Shown: in pieces, positions 1 to 8,059 of the stretch
Position numbering within the stretch: the stretch's first letter is position 1
Layout of the letters: each line of letters opens with the position of its first letter
Assembly: GCA_025356475.1 (NCBI GenBank)
Contig: JANXSX010000159.1
Coordinates: 1-54,299 of the forward strand
Source: Isosphaeraceae bacterium
GTDB taxonomy: Bacteria; Planctomycetota; Planctomycetia; Isosphaerales; Isosphaeraceae
Length of the DNA: 54,299 nt
Direction: 5' to 3'
The notes under the pieces: generated by a model
Database searches by the model: none
Told to the model about the DNA's origin: nothing
What the model saw: only the letters and a program-made list of their open reading frames with translations
Position numbers and translations under genes: made by a program

Positions 1-658
1 CTACATCCGCCACATGCCTGGCGAACTCAACGGGAGATCGGGCGTAATACTCCGAGCCCTTGCCGTTGCCAAACGCGTGCGAGCCGGGATGGCCGAGCGT
101 TGCCTGAAGGATCACCGCGTGCTGACAGTCGGGGGGGAGGAACGGCAGGGGGCCGTAGGCGGCCAGATACTTCTCCCGATGCGAGAACCAAGCGGTCGCA
201 TCCCAGAGGCCGATCTGGTCGAGGATATGACGCAACGCATTGGTATCGAGGGGTGTTGTCTTGGCCGGGGGCAGGGATGGCTGAAGAGCCCCTCGATCGA
301 TCTGGTCACCGATTTCGATGGCGTAGGAACGGACCAGGGCATCAACATCGCTGGCCTCGGCGTAGGAGAGGGTCCGCCGCTTGAGGACCATGTTCGCCCC
401 CTCGCGGACCCGATCCATCGCCTGGGTCGTGGTATCGAGACCCTTGAGGTAATGGATACCTTCGATGAAGGCCCTCTGCCACCGGCCTTCCAGGTCGTAA
501 TGGACAATCGGGGCGTCGCCGAAGTAGATCGAGAAGGCACCGGCCTTGATGCCGACGAAAATGTCGTCACCGATCCCTGAGACGGGTTTGAAGCCCAGGC
601 GTCGCGTGTAAAGAGCACCCGTTTGGAGCAGGCAAGCGGCCTCGGAGGCATGAACCAT
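1..658 (-). CDS. Hypothetical protein, N-terminal part, cut by the window edge
   Basis: The minus strand is open without a stop from an ATG at 658 to base 1, so only the first 219 residues are visible. The ATG is preceded by AAGG about nine bases upstream. The visible part is a soluble, mixed alpha/beta sequence; it begins MVHASEAACLL and contains GIGDDIFVGIKAG and YFGDAPIVHYDLEGRW. No signal peptide or membrane segment is seen. The long overlapping frames on both strands here have unlikely, Arg/Pro-rich compositions, while this frame reads like a normal folded protein. I do not recognise the family. The divergent gene starting at 774 leaves 115 bases for promoters of both genes. Confidence 0.7.
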   Translation of the reverse strand, partial: MVHASEAACLLQTGALYTRRLGFKPVSGIGDDIFVGIKAGAFSIYFGDAPIVHYDLEGRWQRAFIEGIHYLKGLDTTTQAMDRVREGANMVLKRRTLSYAEASDVDALVRSYAIEIGDQIDRGALQPSLPPAKTTPLDTNALRHILDQIGLWDATAWFSHREKYLAAYGPLPFLPPDCQHAVILQATLGHPGSHAFGNGKGSEYYARSPVEFARHVADV

Positions 659-773
659 CGGAGCAGACCTTCGCAAGGATCACGGGAAATCGGCCTCAAC
701 GCAATTCGCTGATTTGATTATAGTCCGTTTCCCTCCGTAATCTGTAGCGGGAGGCACGTCTAAGGAGAGACCC

Positions 774-2480
774 GTGGCCTCATTTGCGACCGATAATCCC
801 GGCGATGCCGCCGCAGATTCGCTGAAAATACGACTCCGCCAGGGTTTGATCGTCTTTGGCATTGCCTTGGCGCTGAACCTCGCTGGCAACGGTCGAGTCA
901 GTCTGTGGGACCGCGATGAACCGCGGTACGCCACCTCGGTCCGCGAAATGAAGGCAAGCGGCGACTATATCGTCCCAACCTTCAACAGCGAACCCCGATA
1001 TCATAAGCCGGTATTGATCTACTGGTTAATGGCTCTGAGCACGAGCTTGTTGGGCGATAACCCGTTCGGGGCTCGGCTGGTCTCAAGCTTAGCCGGGGCC
1101 GTCACGTGTCTGATTTGCCTCAGCTTGGGCCGACGCTTGATCGGCCCGAAGGCGGGTTATCTCGGGGCGCTCGCACTGATGTGTGCCCCGATTATGGTCA
1201 TCGAGTCGAAGCTGGCGACGACCGACGCTACGCTGACCCTCTTCTTGGTCGGGTGCCAGTTCTGCCTTTGGGAACTCTCCCAACGCGAGTCCAAGCGGTT
1301 GGCGATCGGGTTCTGGGTATTGTTGGCCCTGGCGTTCTTGACGAAGGGACCGATCGGACCGGCGATTCTGCTAGTCGCGGGCCTGGGCTCGTGGCTCTGC
1401 GGGGGACCAACTGCCTACCTCAAACGGCTCCATTGGAAGCTCGGAACGGCGGTCGCGCTCGCGATTGCCGGGCCGTGGTTTCTCGCAGTAGGGATCCGAA
1501 CCGATTGGGAATTCTTTCGAGAAGCGATCGGTACACATATCCTCAAGCGAGCGGTCTCGACCCTGGAAGATCACGGCGGATTTCCTGGGTACTACCTGCT
1601 GGCGACTTTGGCCGCCTTTCACCCGTGGTCGTCGTTGCTTCCGGCGGGCATCCTCGCCGCGTGGTCGCGACGAAAGTCGAACCCGGCGTTGGGCTTCCTG
1701 ATCGGTTGGGTGGTCGGCCCCTTGATTCTCCTGGAACTGATCAAGACCAAGCTGATCCACTATTACCTGCCAAGCATTCCAGGCTGTGCCCTGCTCATCG
1801 CTTGGCTTCTGGTTCAGGTCGATCGGGATGTGGTGAATCTCCGTCGCTGGCCGCTTGGAAGGGTGGCGACCGGTCTCTTCGTCGGGGTCGGGCTGGCGTG
1901 TAGTGTCGGGACTCTGGCGGGCGCATTCACCGCTCCGCTGGCGGTCGGTTTACCATGCGCCCTGATCGCGGTTCTGATCGGCGTGGGGACGCTTTTCGGA
2001 TTCGATGCGATCCACCGAGGCGCGACACTCCGAGCCGCTCATGGTCTGGTTGTGGTCTGGTCGGTCGTCATGTTCGTGGTCGGTGTCTGGCTCGCGCCGG
2101 CTGCGGATCCTTACCGGATCTCCCAGCGAGCGGGCGAGCGGCTTCGCGATCTCGTCAAGCACGAGGGGGTCGTCCCAGTCCTGTTTGAGTACAAAGAGCC
2201 AGGGATGATCTATGCGATGGAGCAGTCGGCCCACCAGTACCGCGATATCACATCGGTTTATGACTTGATCCGTCGAGATGGGGCTGTCGCGACTCTTCTC
2301 ACCAAGAAAGAGTTGCTCCAATTCCGCAAGCACGGCAAGTTCGAGATGGAGAACCTGGAGACGATTCACGGATTTAACGTCAATAAAGGCGAGACGCAAG
2401 CCCTCAGCCTGACCTTACTGCGCGGCCCCAGGGTCGATGCCGACCTCGTCCGGGCGGGTCAAGAGACGCTCGTAAAGTAG
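774..2480 (+). CDS. ArnT/PMT-like membrane glycosyltransferase
   Basis: This 568-residue protein belongs to the GT-C fold group (PMT, ArnT, GT39/GT83). These enzymes move a sugar from a polyprenyl-phosphate donor to a lipid or protein on the outer side of the inner membrane. A hydrophobic helix near residues 24-40 is followed by the loop DRDEPRYA at 46-53, the acidic first-loop motif of this group (D46, D48, E49). About ten more hydrophobic segments follow. The start is GTG at 774, set by AAGGAGAG at 762-769. The last 66 bases overlap the 3' end of the convergent GT4 gene. Donor and acceptor cannot be told from sequence; lipid A modification is possible but unproven. Confidence 0.85.
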   Translation: MASFATDNPGDAAADSLKIRLRQGLIVFGIALALNLAGNGRVSLWDRDEPRYATSVREMKASGDYIVPTFNSEPRYHKPVLIYWLMALSTSLLGDNPFGARLVSSLAGAVTCLICLSLGRRLIGPKAGYLGALALMCAPIMVIESKLATTDATLTLFLVGCQFCLWELSQRESKRLAIGFWVLLALAFLTKGPIGPAILLVAGLGSWLCGGPTAYLKRLHWKLGTAVALAIAGPWFLAVGIRTDWEFFREAIGTHILKRAVSTLEDHGGFPGYYLLATLAAFHPWSSLLPAGILAAWSRRKSNPALGFLIGWVVGPLILLELIKTKLIHYYLPSIPGCALLIAWLLVQVDRDVVNLRRWPLGRVATGLFVGVGLACSVGTLAGAFTAPLAVGLPCALIAVLIGVGTLFGFDAIHRGATLRAAHGLVVVWSVVMFVVGVWLAPAADPYRISQRAGERLRDLVKHEGVVPVLFEYKEPGMIYAMEQSAHQYRDITSVYDLIRRDGAVATLLTKKELLQFRKHGKFEMENLETIHGFNVNKGETQALSLTLLRGPRVDADLVRAGQETLVK

Positions 2481-3605
2481 GTGCAACTCGTCCGCCATCG
2501 TCTCTTGGCGGAACTGGTGAGCAAAGCGGGCTCGACCCGCTTGGCCCATCGCGTCACGACCGACCGGGTTGTTTGCCAGGGACAAGATGGCAGCCTTAAG
2601 CTTGGGCAGGTCCTGGGCAGGTAGGAGAAACCCGGTCTCAGGAAGGACGACTTCCTTGGCCCCATCAATGTCGTAGCTAATGACCGGACGACCCACCAGC
2701 AATCCTTGAGGCAGGACACGCGCCAACCCTTCGCGAAGACTCGGATGGACTACCGCATCAACGGCACCGAGAAGCTCGGGGATGCGCGCTGGTGGAACCA
2801 GTCCGGTGAAGATAAATGCATGTCGAAGTCCGAGCTGTTCTGTCTGGCGGATCAGGGCGTCGCGAAGAATCCCGTCTCCAATAAAGACGAACCGAACCTT
2901 GGGATTCGCGCTCAGAATAGCCGGAGCTACCGCAAGGATGTCGTCATGCCCCTTACGCTCAAAGAGCCGAGCGACAGTCGCGAATGCAACCTCATCGTCG
3001 GCAAGTCCAAGCTCGCGGCGGACCTCTTCTCGGGGACGAGTCGGCCTCAAAAAAGCATCGACATCCATACCACTGTAGATGGTTGAATACTGCTCATGTC
3101 GACCGACTCCGGCGGCCAAGGCTTGTTCGCACATTGAGTCACAGACCCCGACGATCGCGTGACAACGCTTGGCTGCCCACCGCTCGCTGGCAATGTAGAG
3201 TTGATTCTTCCAAGGCTTCTCGGACGGGCCAAACGGTAGTCCGTGGATCGTGTGAACGACGGCGGGAACGTGCTCGTGCCAAGCTGCTGCTCGTCCCACG
3301 ATGCCAGCCTTTGAACTATGCGTATGGACGACGTCAGGCTTGAGTTGACGGATCAGATGGCGGAGGATCCGGTACGCCTTCCAATCGATGCCCGGGCGGA
3401 TCGCTCGGACCAGTTCGGGCATCACGATCAAGTCCTCGCCGAGCGCGGAGGCGCGGTCGAGCAAATCTCCTTCGGGACCTTCAGGCGGCCCTGTGATCAA
3501 GATCGCTTGATCCGAGTGCCGCGTGCGAAGTCCCTCAACCGACAGCAACGTGTTCTCCTGAGCACCGCCGATGATCAGACGAGTGATAATATGAATAACT
3601 CGCAT
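2415..3605 (-). CDS. Glycosyltransferase family 4 protein
   Basis: This 396-residue protein is a cytoplasmic GT-B fold retaining glycosyltransferase. The N-terminal domain begins MRVIHIITRLIIGGAQ, with the usual GGAQ donor-side loop. HTHSSKAGIVGR lies near residue 95. The C-terminal domain has the VARLFERKGHDD motif and SLREGLARVLPQGLL. In the EX7E position the second Glu is Gln; from memory this REGLARVLPQ form occurs in other planctomycete GT4 proteins. It is the last gene of a minus-strand run asd > dinB-like > truA > this gene, 42 bases after truA. Its final 66 bases overlap the convergent ArnT-like gene. Substrate is unknown. Confidence 0.88.
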   Translation of the reverse strand: MRVIHIITRLIIGGAQENTLLSVEGLRTRHSDQAILITGPPEGPEGDLLDRASALGEDLIVMPELVRAIRPGIDWKAYRILRHLIRQLKPDVVHTHSSKAGIVGRAAAWHEHVPAVVHTIHGLPFGPSEKPWKNQLYIASERWAAKRCHAIVGVCDSMCEQALAAGVGRHEQYSTIYSGMDVDAFLRPTRPREEVRRELGLADDEVAFATVARLFERKGHDDILAVAPAILSANPKVRFVFIGDGILRDALIRQTEQLGLRHAFIFTGLVPPARIPELLGAVDAVVHPSLREGLARVLPQGLLVGRPVISYDIDGAKEVVLPETGFLLPAQDLPKLKAAILSLANNPVGRDAMGQAGRARFAHQFRQETMADELHLLYERLLTRPDEVGIDPGAAQ

Positions 3606-3647
3606 GCAACGACAACCCCTTGCGGCTTGTGTACCTGGGAGTGCGAG

Positions 3648-4385
3648 TTACTCAAACCAAATGCGGATCAATGTCAGACCCTGCGGCGGTGCGGTTGGCC
3701 CGGCTTCGGACCGGCTCTGGGCCTTGAGGGCCGCAGCAACGAACGATTCGGGTTTGCGGCGCGTGCCGACGACAACGAGGGTTCCGGCGATCGCCCGGAC
3801 CATATTGTACAAGAAACCATCGGCCTCAACCTCAATGGAAACCGCATCACCCTCACGGGTGGTTTCCAGCCGAGAGATCGTTCGGACACTACTTGCCCGG
3901 TTCGGCCAATTGGTCTCAAACGACCGGAAGTCGTGCGTGCCGATCAACGCTTGCCCCGCCCGATTCATGGCATTGATGTCAAGCGGATGATAGACGTGCC
4001 AGGCATAGCGACGCAGGAAAGGGCTGGCGATCGCCGCATTATCAATCTTATAACAATACCGCTTACGTTGGGCGTCAAGGGTCGAGTGAAACGACTCCGT
4101 CATCTCCTCGGCCGACAAAACACGGAGGTCGTGCGGTAAAGTTGCGTTGAGTGCTTTGAGGAAGACATGGGTCGGATAGACCGCGTCGGTAAAGAAGTTG
4201 ATGACCTGTCCCTGAGCATGGACTCCGGCATCGGTCCGACTTGTGGCGTTGGCGTTGGGGCGGACTGTTGTGAGTTGCTCAATCGCGTCTTCCAGAACTT
4301 GTTGAACTGTACGAAGCCCGGGTTGTCGCTGCCAGCCGTGGAATTCGGTGCCATCGTAAGTGATAATTAGCTTGATATTTCGCAT
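3648..4385 (-). CDS. truA: tRNA pseudouridine synthase A
   Basis: TruA converts uridines 38-40 in the anticodon arm of many tRNAs to pseudouridine. The 245-residue length is normal for the family. The protein begins MRNIKLIITYDGTEFHGWQ, a typical TruA start, and carries the catalytic loop SRTDAGVHAQGQ with D52 as the nucleophile. The usual first Gly of GRTDAGVHA is Ser here, which should be tolerated. The C-terminal half has the conserved DGFLYNMVRAIAGTLV. The ATG at 4385 is the first good start. It follows the DinB-like gene by 120 bases that contain a strong hairpin. Confidence 0.96.
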   Translation of the reverse strand: MRNIKLIITYDGTEFHGWQRQPGLRTVQQVLEDAIEQLTTVRPNANATSRTDAGVHAQGQVINFFTDAVYPTHVFLKALNATLPHDLRVLSAEEMTESFHSTLDAQRKRYCYKIDNAAIASPFLRRYAWHVYHPLDINAMNRAGQALIGTHDFRSFETNWPNRASSVRTISRLETTREGDAVSIEVEADGFLYNMVRAIAGTLVVVGTRRKPESFVAAALKAQSRSEAGPTAPPQGLTLIRIWFE

Positions 4386-4441
4386 ACATCGATGCTTGTC
4401 CTGGGCTGGTTCGCTCTCACGTTGAGTTGTCCTGGAGGATT

Positions 4442-4481
4442 GGGGACAGCCACCGAGCGGGTACGCTCAGCGCCAGTCCCC
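4442..4481. other. Long imperfect hairpin between dinB-like gene and truA
   Basis: GGGGAC at 4442-4447 pairs with GTCCCC at 4476-4481, and an inner GAGCG/CGCTC stem closes the loop around GTAC, with one mismatch and wobbles in between. No T-run follows on either strand, so it is not a standard terminator. In the minus-strand transcript it would lie about 60-95 bases before the truA start. It may be a processing or attenuation element; this is inference. Confidence 0.4.
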
Positions 4482-4505
4482 AATTTGCAGTTCACTCAAG
4501 GTGAC

Positions 4506-5000
4506 TCAGACGCCGCTGAGGTCGGGCAGACCCATCGATTTACGTTTGTTGTGGATATGGACGATATGTTCTTGAACGTGGTCGGTCATGCGCTGGAGCA
4601 CGAACTCCAGAGTCAGTGGGGTGTCTACGCCCTCACGGTTGATGATCCCTTGTCGGGTGAGGACCGAATCATTCTTGGTCCTGAGGATCCGTGCTAGCTG
4701 CTTCCGCGTCGCTTCGATGAGGGTGAGTTCATCATCGAGCACTCGGTCCTGATACGCCAAGTTCTCGGCGAACGCCGTGTGGAATCCCCCGACCATTGTG
4801 GGGGATTCGGTCGCAATGATTCGCTTCATCCAATCGGCGAAGATCGTGTCGACATCGGCCAGGTGGGCGACAACCTCTATCGTGCTCCACTTCCCTTCAA
4901 CGGGCCGAGCCCAAAGTTGCTCGTGATCCATCCCAGAGACGGCTGCTCGAAGGGCGGCTGGGCTTTGAAGATACGCGTCGATCATCTTTGAAAGCGGCAT
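4506..5000 (-). CDS. DinB-family protein
   Basis: This 164-residue protein is a four-helix-bundle DinB/YfiT-type protein. The family often binds a divalent metal through three His residues and includes thiol transferases; many members have no known reaction. Seen here: KWSTIEVVAHLADVD (H46) and MTDHVQEHIVHIH (H141, H145), in the spacing expected for the metal triad. I chose ATG 5000 because GGAG lies just upstream; an in-frame TTG at 5024 would overlap the asd stop. It lies 20 bases after asd, so it is probably co-transcribed with it. Nothing links its role to lysine or methionine synthesis. Confidence 0.85.
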   Translation of the reverse strand: MPLSKMIDAYLQSPAALRAAVSGMDHEQLWARPVEGKWSTIEVVAHLADVDTIFADWMKRIIATESPTMVGGFHTAFAENLAYQDRVLDDELTLIEATRKQLARILRTKNDSVLTRQGIINREGVDTPLTLEFVLQRMTDHVQEHIVHIHNKRKSMGLPDLSGV

Positions 5001-5020
5001 ATTGGCTCCAGGTGAAATGT

Positions 5021-6037
5021 TCAAGCGTGAACAGGGCTCAGTTTGAGAAGTTCTTCGGCGATCTGGACTGCGTTGGTCGCTGCGCCTTTATGAAGGTTGT
5101 CGCTCACGCACCAGAAGAGCAGGGCGTTGGGGCGTGCGAGGTCCTGGCGAATCCGGCCCACGAAGACATCGTCCATTCCTCGTGCAGCGGCCGGGAGCGG
5201 GTAGGTCAAGGACTCGGGATCGTCAAGAATCGTGATCCCGGGAGCCTTGTTCCAGAGTTCACGGGCTTGGGCGGGTGTGATCGGTCGTTCGGTCTCGATC
5301 AGGATCGACTCGCTGTGTGAATAGAGTACCGGGACCCGCACGCATGTCGGACAGACATCAATGGTGTCATCCCCCATGATCTTGCGGGTCTCGTTGACCA
5401 TCTTCATTTCTTCTTTGGTGTAGCCATTGGGGGTAAAATCATCGATCTGGGGGACGCAATTGAACGCGATCGGGTGGGCAAACTTGTTCGGTTTGGGGCT
5501 CTCGTGACCTTTGACCGAGGCCTCAACCTGCGCCAGCAACTCGTGCATCCCCTTCTGACCTGCCCCTGACACCGACTGATAGGTACTGACCACCACACGC
5601 TTGATCTTGGCGAAGTCGTGCAAGGGTTTGAGCGCGACGACCATCTGGATTGTCGAACAATTCGGGTTGGCAATGATTCCCTTATGCTTGGCAACGTCCT
5701 GGGGATTCACCTCGGGCACGACCAATGGGACGTCGGGGTCCATCCGGAACGCGCTCGAGTTGTCGACCACGACCGCGCCTGCGGCCGCCGCGATTGGGCT
5801 GTACTGGCGAGAGATGCTCGCCGGGACGCTCGATAGAACGATGTCCACGCCCTGGAATGCTTCCGCCGAGATGGGCTCGACCGGGTAAAGTTTACCCTTG
5901 AACTCAACCGTCTTGCCCAGGGAGCGTTCAGAGGCCAGAAACTTGATCGACCCGATAGGAAAGGCCCGCTCCGCGAGCAGTCGGATCATGACTTCTCCGA
6001 CGGCCCCACTAGCCCCGACAACGGCGACGCTCTTCAC
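5021..6037 (-). CDS. asd: Aspartate-semialdehyde dehydrogenase
   Basis: Asd reduces aspartyl phosphate to aspartate semialdehyde with NADPH, feeding lysine/diaminopimelate, threonine and methionine synthesis. I place the start at GTG 6037, giving 338 residues, the normal length, with GGAG eight bases upstream. The frame is open to an ATG at 6184, but the extra 49 residues do not look like the family. The protein begins with the nucleotide loop VAVVGASGAVGE. The active-site Cys is C127 in NPNCSTIQM, and RVPVLYSHSES carries the catalytic His. It is the first gene of the run leading to truA and the GT4 gene. Confidence 0.95.
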   Translation of the reverse strand: MKSVAVVGASGAVGEVMIRLLAERAFPIGSIKFLASERSLGKTVEFKGKLYPVEPISAEAFQGVDIVLSSVPASISRQYSPIAAAAGAVVVDNSSAFRMDPDVPLVVPEVNPQDVAKHKGIIANPNCSTIQMVVALKPLHDFAKIKRVVVSTYQSVSGAGQKGMHELLAQVEASVKGHESPKPNKFAHPIAFNCVPQIDDFTPNGYTKEEMKMVNETRKIMGDDTIDVCPTCVRVPVLYSHSESILIETERPITPAQARELWNKAPGITILDDPESLTYPLPAAARGMDDVFVGRIRQDLARPNALLFWCVSDNLHKGAATNAVQIAEELLKLSPVHA

Positions 6038-6438
6038 GGCAAAGGCTCCACAATCGACAATACCGACGCTCTTGAGACACCCGAACACGACTGGCTGGAC
6101 GACGATCTCTTCATCGCTGGTCCCCATCAAAATAGCATCCGTGGAGTAGGAATGTCCAACGCGGCAGGCCTGTTTTGTACGCACTCTGGCCTGCCAATGG
6201 CGACGAATTGCGGGTCTGTTCGCCTTGATTCGGTCCCCTTGAGAAAGCCCAGGTTGCCTCAGAATTGAGGTCAGGCCATCAATTGGTAAACGTCGAGCTT
6301 GTCCCCGATACGCAGGCTTGCCGACCTCGAAATGGCCCTATCGTGCAGACGAGTGGGCTGGGCATCGCTGGTCTGATCCCGCTACAATGACCCACTTGGA
6401 CTTGGATGGGCAATGGTTTGAAGCCTGGGGGTAGCCTG
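6038..6438. other. Divergent intergenic region asd/purD with an inverted repeat
   Basis: These 401 bases separate the chosen starts of asd and purD. GGCAGGCC at 6163-6170 is an exact inverted match of GGCCTGCC at 6188-6195 (17-base spacer) and would fall in the asd leader or promoter. I see no riboswitch-like conserved core, no RNA gene and no convincing -35/-10 pair. If asd really starts at the ATG at 6184 the repeat would overlap its 5' end. Confidence 0.4.
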
Positions 6439-7929
6439 GTGAAAGTTCTCGTTGTGGGCAAGGGTGGTCGCGAGCATGCCCTTTGCTGGAAGCTGAAGCA
6501 ATCACCACGTGTGACCGGGGTCTACTGTGCGCCCGGAAATGCCGGAACCGCCCTCGAAGGGATCAACATCGCGATCGATACCGGCGACTTCCGGGCCCTG
6601 ACGCAGTTTGCCAAACGCGAAGGGATCGGTCTGACGGTGATTGGTCCTGAGGAGCCCTTGGCCAACGGGATCGTCGATGCGTTCCAGCGTGAGGGTCTTC
6701 GGGTCTTCGGGCCTCGGAAGGATGCTGCCGAACTCGAAGGGAGTAAAGTCTTTGCTAAGGATTTGATGCGTCAAGCGGGCATCCCCACCGCAGATTACCG
6801 AATCTTTCGGTCGGCCCCTGATGCCGAGCATTACATCTTGTCCCGCGAAGTCTCGCTGGTGATCCGATCCAAAGGCAAGTCGCTGATCCGCAACACGATC
6901 ATGTGCCGTACTGCGGTGGAGACGCTCGAACACATCGACCGGATCATGGATCCTCGCGAACAGACGGGTCCAGGCGTCCAGGTTGAGCTTGAAGAACGAG
7001 GCGAGAGACGGGTCTTCAACACGGCCGTGGAAGCGAAGGATTATGTCCTTGGTCGCCCGCTTGGCATGGTCCTGAAAGCCGATGGACTGGCAGCCGGCAA
7101 GGGAGTCTATGTTTGCGACAACCTCCGCCAGGCGCTCGACGCGATCGACCAGGTGATGGTCCAACGCATCTTCGGCAAGGCGGGAGACAAGCTGATTCTG
7201 GAAGAGCGGCTCGACGGCCAGGAGACGAGCATCCTCGCTCTGACGGATGGTAGGACGATCGTCGCGCTGGAGTCAAGCCAGGACCACAAAAGGGCTTATG
7301 ACCATGACGAAGGTCCAAACACCGGCGGAATGGGTGCCTACAGCCCTGCGCCCATCGTGACGCGTGAGTTGATGAATCAGGTGGAACGCGAGATTCTCGT
7401 ACCAATCGTCCACGCCCTCAAGCGAGCACGACGCCCGTTCCGTGGGGTCCTTTATGCAGGGCTGATGTTGACCAATCAGGGTCCCAAAGTCCTGGAGTTC
7501 AACGTCAGACTTGGCGACCCCGAGTGCCAAGCCGTTTTGATGAGGCTCCAGAGCGACTTGCTCGACGCCCTCGAAGCGGTGGTCGATGAACGGCTGGAAG
7601 AAGTCGAGCTGCGCTGGGATCCTCGGCCGGCGGTTACGGTTGTCATGGCTTCCGAGGGGTACCCAGGCCCGTACGAACGTGGTCGCGTGATTAATAACCT
7701 GGAAGCGGCAGCTCAGATGACCGATGTGAAGGTCTTCCACGCCGGCACGATGCTCCGCGATGATGGCCGAATTGTGACCGATGGCGGTCGTGTGCTTGGG
7801 GTTACGGCCTTGGGCGACACGTTTGAACTTGCTCAACAGCGAGCCTATGAGGCGGCTCGAACCATCCGCTTCGGTGGCGGCTGGTACCGCAACGACATCG
7901 CCCACCACGCCCTCAAGACGACAACCTAA
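6439..7929 (+). CDS. purD: Phosphoribosylamine-glycine ligase with large insertion
   Basis: PurD joins glycine to phosphoribosylamine using ATP in de novo purine synthesis. The start is taken as GTG 6439, because the family begins with KVLVVGKGGREHA; an upstream ATG at 6406 adds 11 residues of poor fit. Seen in order: the N-terminal GKGGREHA loop, GPEEPLANGI, the ATP-grasp part KADGLAAGKGVYVC, NTGGMGAYSP, and NVRLGDPECQAVL with metal/ATP ligands. The length of 496 exceeds the usual 420-430. The excess is mainly a hydrophilic stretch at about residues 134-207, just before the KADG strand, where other PurD proteins have about eight residues. Reading frame is intact across it. Confidence 0.95.
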   Translation: MKVLVVGKGGREHALCWKLKQSPRVTGVYCAPGNAGTALEGINIAIDTGDFRALTQFAKREGIGLTVIGPEEPLANGIVDAFQREGLRVFGPRKDAAELEGSKVFAKDLMRQAGIPTADYRIFRSAPDAEHYILSREVSLVIRSKGKSLIRNTIMCRTAVETLEHIDRIMDPREQTGPGVQVELEERGERRVFNTAVEAKDYVLGRPLGMVLKADGLAAGKGVYVCDNLRQALDAIDQVMVQRIFGKAGDKLILEERLDGQETSILALTDGRTIVALESSQDHKRAYDHDEGPNTGGMGAYSPAPIVTRELMNQVEREILVPIVHALKRARRPFRGVLYAGLMLTNQGPKVLEFNVRLGDPECQAVLMRLQSDLLDALEAVVDERLEEVELRWDPRPAVTVVMASEGYPGPYERGRVINNLEAAAQMTDVKVFHAGTMLRDDGRIVTDGGRVLGVTALGDTFELAQQRAYEAARTIRFGGGWYRNDIAHHALKTTT

Positions 7930-7955
7930 TCGGGAACCGGCAAGCTCAATGACTT

Positions 7956-8002
7956 CGGGGTCGCGTGAGCCTTCCTTGGTTCACGCGACCCCGAATTTTT
8001 TC
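7956..8002 (+). terminator. Rho-independent terminator after purD
   Basis: A 16-base stem (7956-7971 with 7978-7993, one G-T pair) has the loop TTCCTT and is followed by AATTTTTT. It lies 26 bases after the purD stop. The minus strand lacks a T-run after the stem, so it acts for the plus strand only. Confidence 0.9.
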
Positions 8003-8059
8003 GGTCTTGACACGAGATCGCGATGCAAGCACGATAGCTTGCACGCACGATCTGTCTTC

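Noticed and set aside
14-580. 188-codon open frame on the plus strand
   Set aside because: The minus-strand frame that runs off the window edge has a more natural protein composition and a plausible start at 658.
6038-6184. N-terminal extension of Asd to an ATG at 6184
   Set aside because: The 49 extra residues do not resemble the family. GTG 6037 gives the normal length and has GGAG upstream.
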